Shown here one piece after another: positions 4,672 to 5,406 of a stretch of DNA of 5,406 bases. The notes under the pieces were generated by a model that saw only the letters and a list, made by a program, of their open reading frames with translations, was not told the origin of the DNA and made no database searches. The translations under genes and the position numbers were made by a program. Each line of letters begins with the position of its first letter. Position 1 is the first letter of the stretch. Source of the stretch: an uncultured Pseudomonadota bacterium (GTDB taxonomy: Bacteria > Myxococcota_A > UBA9042 > CAIXZC01); assembly GCA_937884235.1 (NCBI GenBank), contig CALGBT010000767.1:1-5406 (forward strand). The letters run 5' to 3'.

Positions 4672-5406
4672 ATGCTTCCAACCGTCTGCAGAAACGGGAG
4701 CTACTCATACAAATGGGCCCGTCCCATCCTGCGCTCCATTGCACCGCGAACGTGAGCCTGCAAATGGCTGGCGAAACGGTGGCTACTGCCCACCTCGAAA
4801 TCGGCCATCACCATCGCGGTATCGAGAAGATGTGCGAGCAGTCCACCTACGACCAGTGTTTTCCATATGCTGACCGCCTGAACTGCCTCTCTCCAGCCAT
4901 TGGCAGTGTTGGTCTGGCCCTGACTGTGGAGAAGCTGCTGGGGCTGACAGTTCCGGAGCGTACGCAGTACATCCGCACGATCATCGCAGAGATTGCTCGA
5001 GTCCAGGAGCACCTGAGCTTCCTGGCAGCTATCTCCCATGCCCTGGGTAGCCTCCCTGCAATGCGCATGGCCGTTGAGGCCCGAGAGAGCTACTCCGCTC
5101 TCTTCCAGGAGCTGACTGGTGCTCGCGTGACCTTGTCATACGCCAGGGTAGGGGGAGTGCGATTTGATTTGCCCGATGGTTTCGCCGAGAGGTTTGCCAG
5201 CTGTGCCATTCGCACCGAGCAGCAGGTGACCGCCATTGCGGGCATGCTGCAGAGCGATGTGCTCTTTGCCCAGCGCATGTGCGGTGTCGGGGTCATGCCG
5301 CGAGACCTGGCGGTGAATTACGGTTTCACGGGCCCGTGCTTACGGGCTTCCGGCATCGACTATGACATCCGGAAAGATATTCCTTATCTCATCTACGACC
5401 GCCTGG
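4665..5406 (+). CDS. nuoD: NADH-quinone oxidoreductase subunit D (49 kDa subunit), 3' end outside the window
   Basis: NuoD forms most of the complex I quinone-reduction site and is related to the large subunit of [NiFe] hydrogenases. The ATG at 4665 overlaps the nuoC stop by 7 nt; GAGG at 4654-4657 is 7 nt upstream. 247 residues are visible of about 400. Family blocks seen: MGPSHPALH (17-25), RGIEKMCEQ (51-59), PYADRL (67-72), VEKLLGLTVPERTQYIR (88-104), TGARVTLSYARVGGV (151-165), FTGPCLRASG (221-230) and YDIRKDIPY (233-241). Both loop histidines (H21, H25) are kept. Three normally conserved points differ: the quinone Tyr of 'DRL[DN]Y' is Cys74; the Asp of 'HALD[IL]GA' aligns, without gaps, to Ala126; 'GYLHRG' reads GHHHRG (47-52). 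'HG' after the loop reads HC26. It lacks the hydrogenase CxxC: the segment reads N73-C-L-S76. Identity is secure; normal quinone chemistry is not. Confidence 0.94.
   Translation, partial: MLDASNRLQKRELLIQMGPSHPALHCTANVSLQMAGETVATAHLEIGHHHRGIEKMCEQSTYDQCFPYADRLNCLSPAIGSVGLALTVEKLLGLTVPERTQYIRTIIAEIARVQEHLSFLAAISHALGSLPAMRMAVEARESYSALFQELTGARVTLSYARVGGVRFDLPDGFAERFASCAIRTEQQVTAIAGMLQSDVLFAQRMCGVGVMPRDLAVNYGFTGPCLRASGIDYDIRKDIPYLIYDRL

Noticed and set aside
4665..5406. Reading nuoCD as a group 4 [NiFe] hydrogenase
   Set aside because: The N-terminal nickel-binding CxxC would fall at the RL-N-C-L-S segment, which has only one Cys, at neither ligand position. NuoC is a typical complex I subunit. 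The C-terminal CxxC site is outside the window, so this is judged on the N-terminal half only.

Overview
The window looks like chromosomal DNA from a Gram-negative bacterium of the Myxococcota/'deltaproteobacterial' type, probably an uncultured or lightly studied lineage. Three signs point that way. TolB implies an outer membrane. The secreted protein built from CGxDGCGGxCGxC-like cysteine repeats is a style common in Myxococcota and relatives. The NuoD has the 'MGPSHP...EKMCEQ...DRLN' style of that group. The lineage is inferred from family resemblance, not from a search. I see no mobile element, CRISPR array, tRNA or rRNA.

Layout. Three genes lie on the minus strand and two on the plus strand, diverging from a spacer of about 180 bp at 3940-4116. 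Leftward from the spacer come tolB (3939-2584), then after only 10 nt a multi-pass membrane protein of the TMTC/DUF1736 family with C-terminal TPR repeats (2573-921), then after a 111-nt spacer a cysteine-repeat secreted or lipoprotein gene (809 to beyond position 1). Rightward come nuoC (4117-4671, probable TTG start) and nuoD (from 4665, overlapping nuoC by 7 nt and running off the right edge).

How the genes relate. tolB and the TMTC-like gene are very probably co-transcribed. TolB is a periplasmic beta-propeller of the Tol-Pal envelope system. TMTC-like proteins are GT-C-fold membrane proteins whose animal relatives are linked to O-mannosylation. The downstream cysteine-rich exported protein has its own upstream AT-rich region and may be a separate unit. 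nuoC and nuoD encode adjacent peripheral-arm subunits of respiratory complex I and are translationally coupled. nuoA and nuoB are not upstream, so this cluster starts at nuoC.

Most notable observation. The visible NuoD half keeps both histidines of the HPxxH quinone-site loop. However, it carries Cys where canonical complex I has the quinone-binding Tyr, Ala where it has the conserved Asp of the 'HALD(I/L)GA' helix, and GHHHRG in place of GYLHRG. It does not regain hydrogenase CxxC motifs. This suggests a complex I with an altered quinone pocket, or a divergent paralogue.
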